The notes beneath the pieces were generated by a model, which saw only the letters and a list, made by a program, of their open reading frames with translations, searched no databases and was not told where the DNA came from. From assembly GCA_964355085.1 (NCBI GenBank), contig CAYHBW010000035.1, forward strand, positions 1 through 5,303: DNA of 5,303 nt. Reading direction: 5' to 3'. Both the position numbers and the translations under genes were made by a program. Shown here piece after piece: positions 5,264 to 5,303 of the stretch (position 1 is its first letter; every line of letters starts with the position of its first letter). Source of the DNA: REEB48 sp964355085 (GTDB lineage: Bacteria > Patescibacteriota > Minisyncoccia > UBA6257 > 02-FULL-45-10c).

Positions 5264-5303
5264 ACGTTAATAGTTAGGTTTCTTATTTATCCGACTTAAT
5301 TAA

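Noticed and set aside
5264..5303. Promoter ahead of the first gene
   Set aside because: Only 40 AT-rich bases are visible. Stretches such as GATAAAT could be a -10 element by chance and no matching -35 can be judged. The operon may also begin outside the window.

Overview
The window holds eight genes, all on the minus strand, in what looks like one operon read from right to left (from about 5263 down to 1). It appears to handle heavy metals, most likely Cu or Ag, at the cell envelope. The last gene runs off the left edge. Several features suggest a small-genome bacterium, possibly of the Patescibacteria/CPR type: AT-rich junctions with no convincing Shine-Dalgarno sequences, one-base TAATG overlaps, and protein types I associate with those genomes. 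This is an impression from the sequence, not a database result. TGA is used as a normal stop (ends at 1261 and 2583), which argues against the TGA=Gly code of Gracilibacteria/SR1.

In transcription order: (1) 4385-5263, an unrecognised protein with one N-terminal membrane anchor and a CC-x8-C-x-H cluster; (2) 3922-4380, an unrecognised four-helix membrane protein with a CCAH motif; (3) 3736-3909, a tiny TRASH/YHS-like metal-binding protein ending in CCH; a 74-base gap containing a strong stem-loop; (4) 3461-3661, a DUF2892/YgaP-like small membrane protein; (5) 2583-3461, a CcdA/DsbD-type membrane protein whose two key cysteines are both doubled to CC; (6) 1917-2549, a membrane-anchored redoxin with a CxxxC...H arrangement resembling Sco copper chaperones; (7) 1261-1917, an isoprenylcysteine-methyltransferase-like membrane protein of the kind seen beside metal-resistance genes (CzcN/NccN); (8) 1-1197, the N-terminal half of a P1B-type metal ATPase with an N-terminal heavy-metal-binding domain and a CPD (not CPC) membrane motif.

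A working model, by inference: the ATPase moves metal across the membrane, the CcdA-like protein passes electrons outward to keep the anchored redoxin's thiols reduced, and the CC-containing proteins bind or relay the metal. The metal is not determined by the sequence. Cu(I)/Ag(I) fits best, and Hg(II) remains possible because vicinal cysteines are so common here.

The most unusual DNA-level feature is a 34-base direct repeat (33 identical). It consists of the last ten codons and stop of the redoxin gene, copied again just upstream of the ATPase start. The two copies bracket the methyltransferase-like gene as a 717-base unit. The left part of the window (ATPase) is visibly GC-richer than the right part (unknown genes), so the operon may be a mosaic. 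No RNA gene, CRISPR array, transposase or complete promoter was found, and no plus-strand gene is supported.
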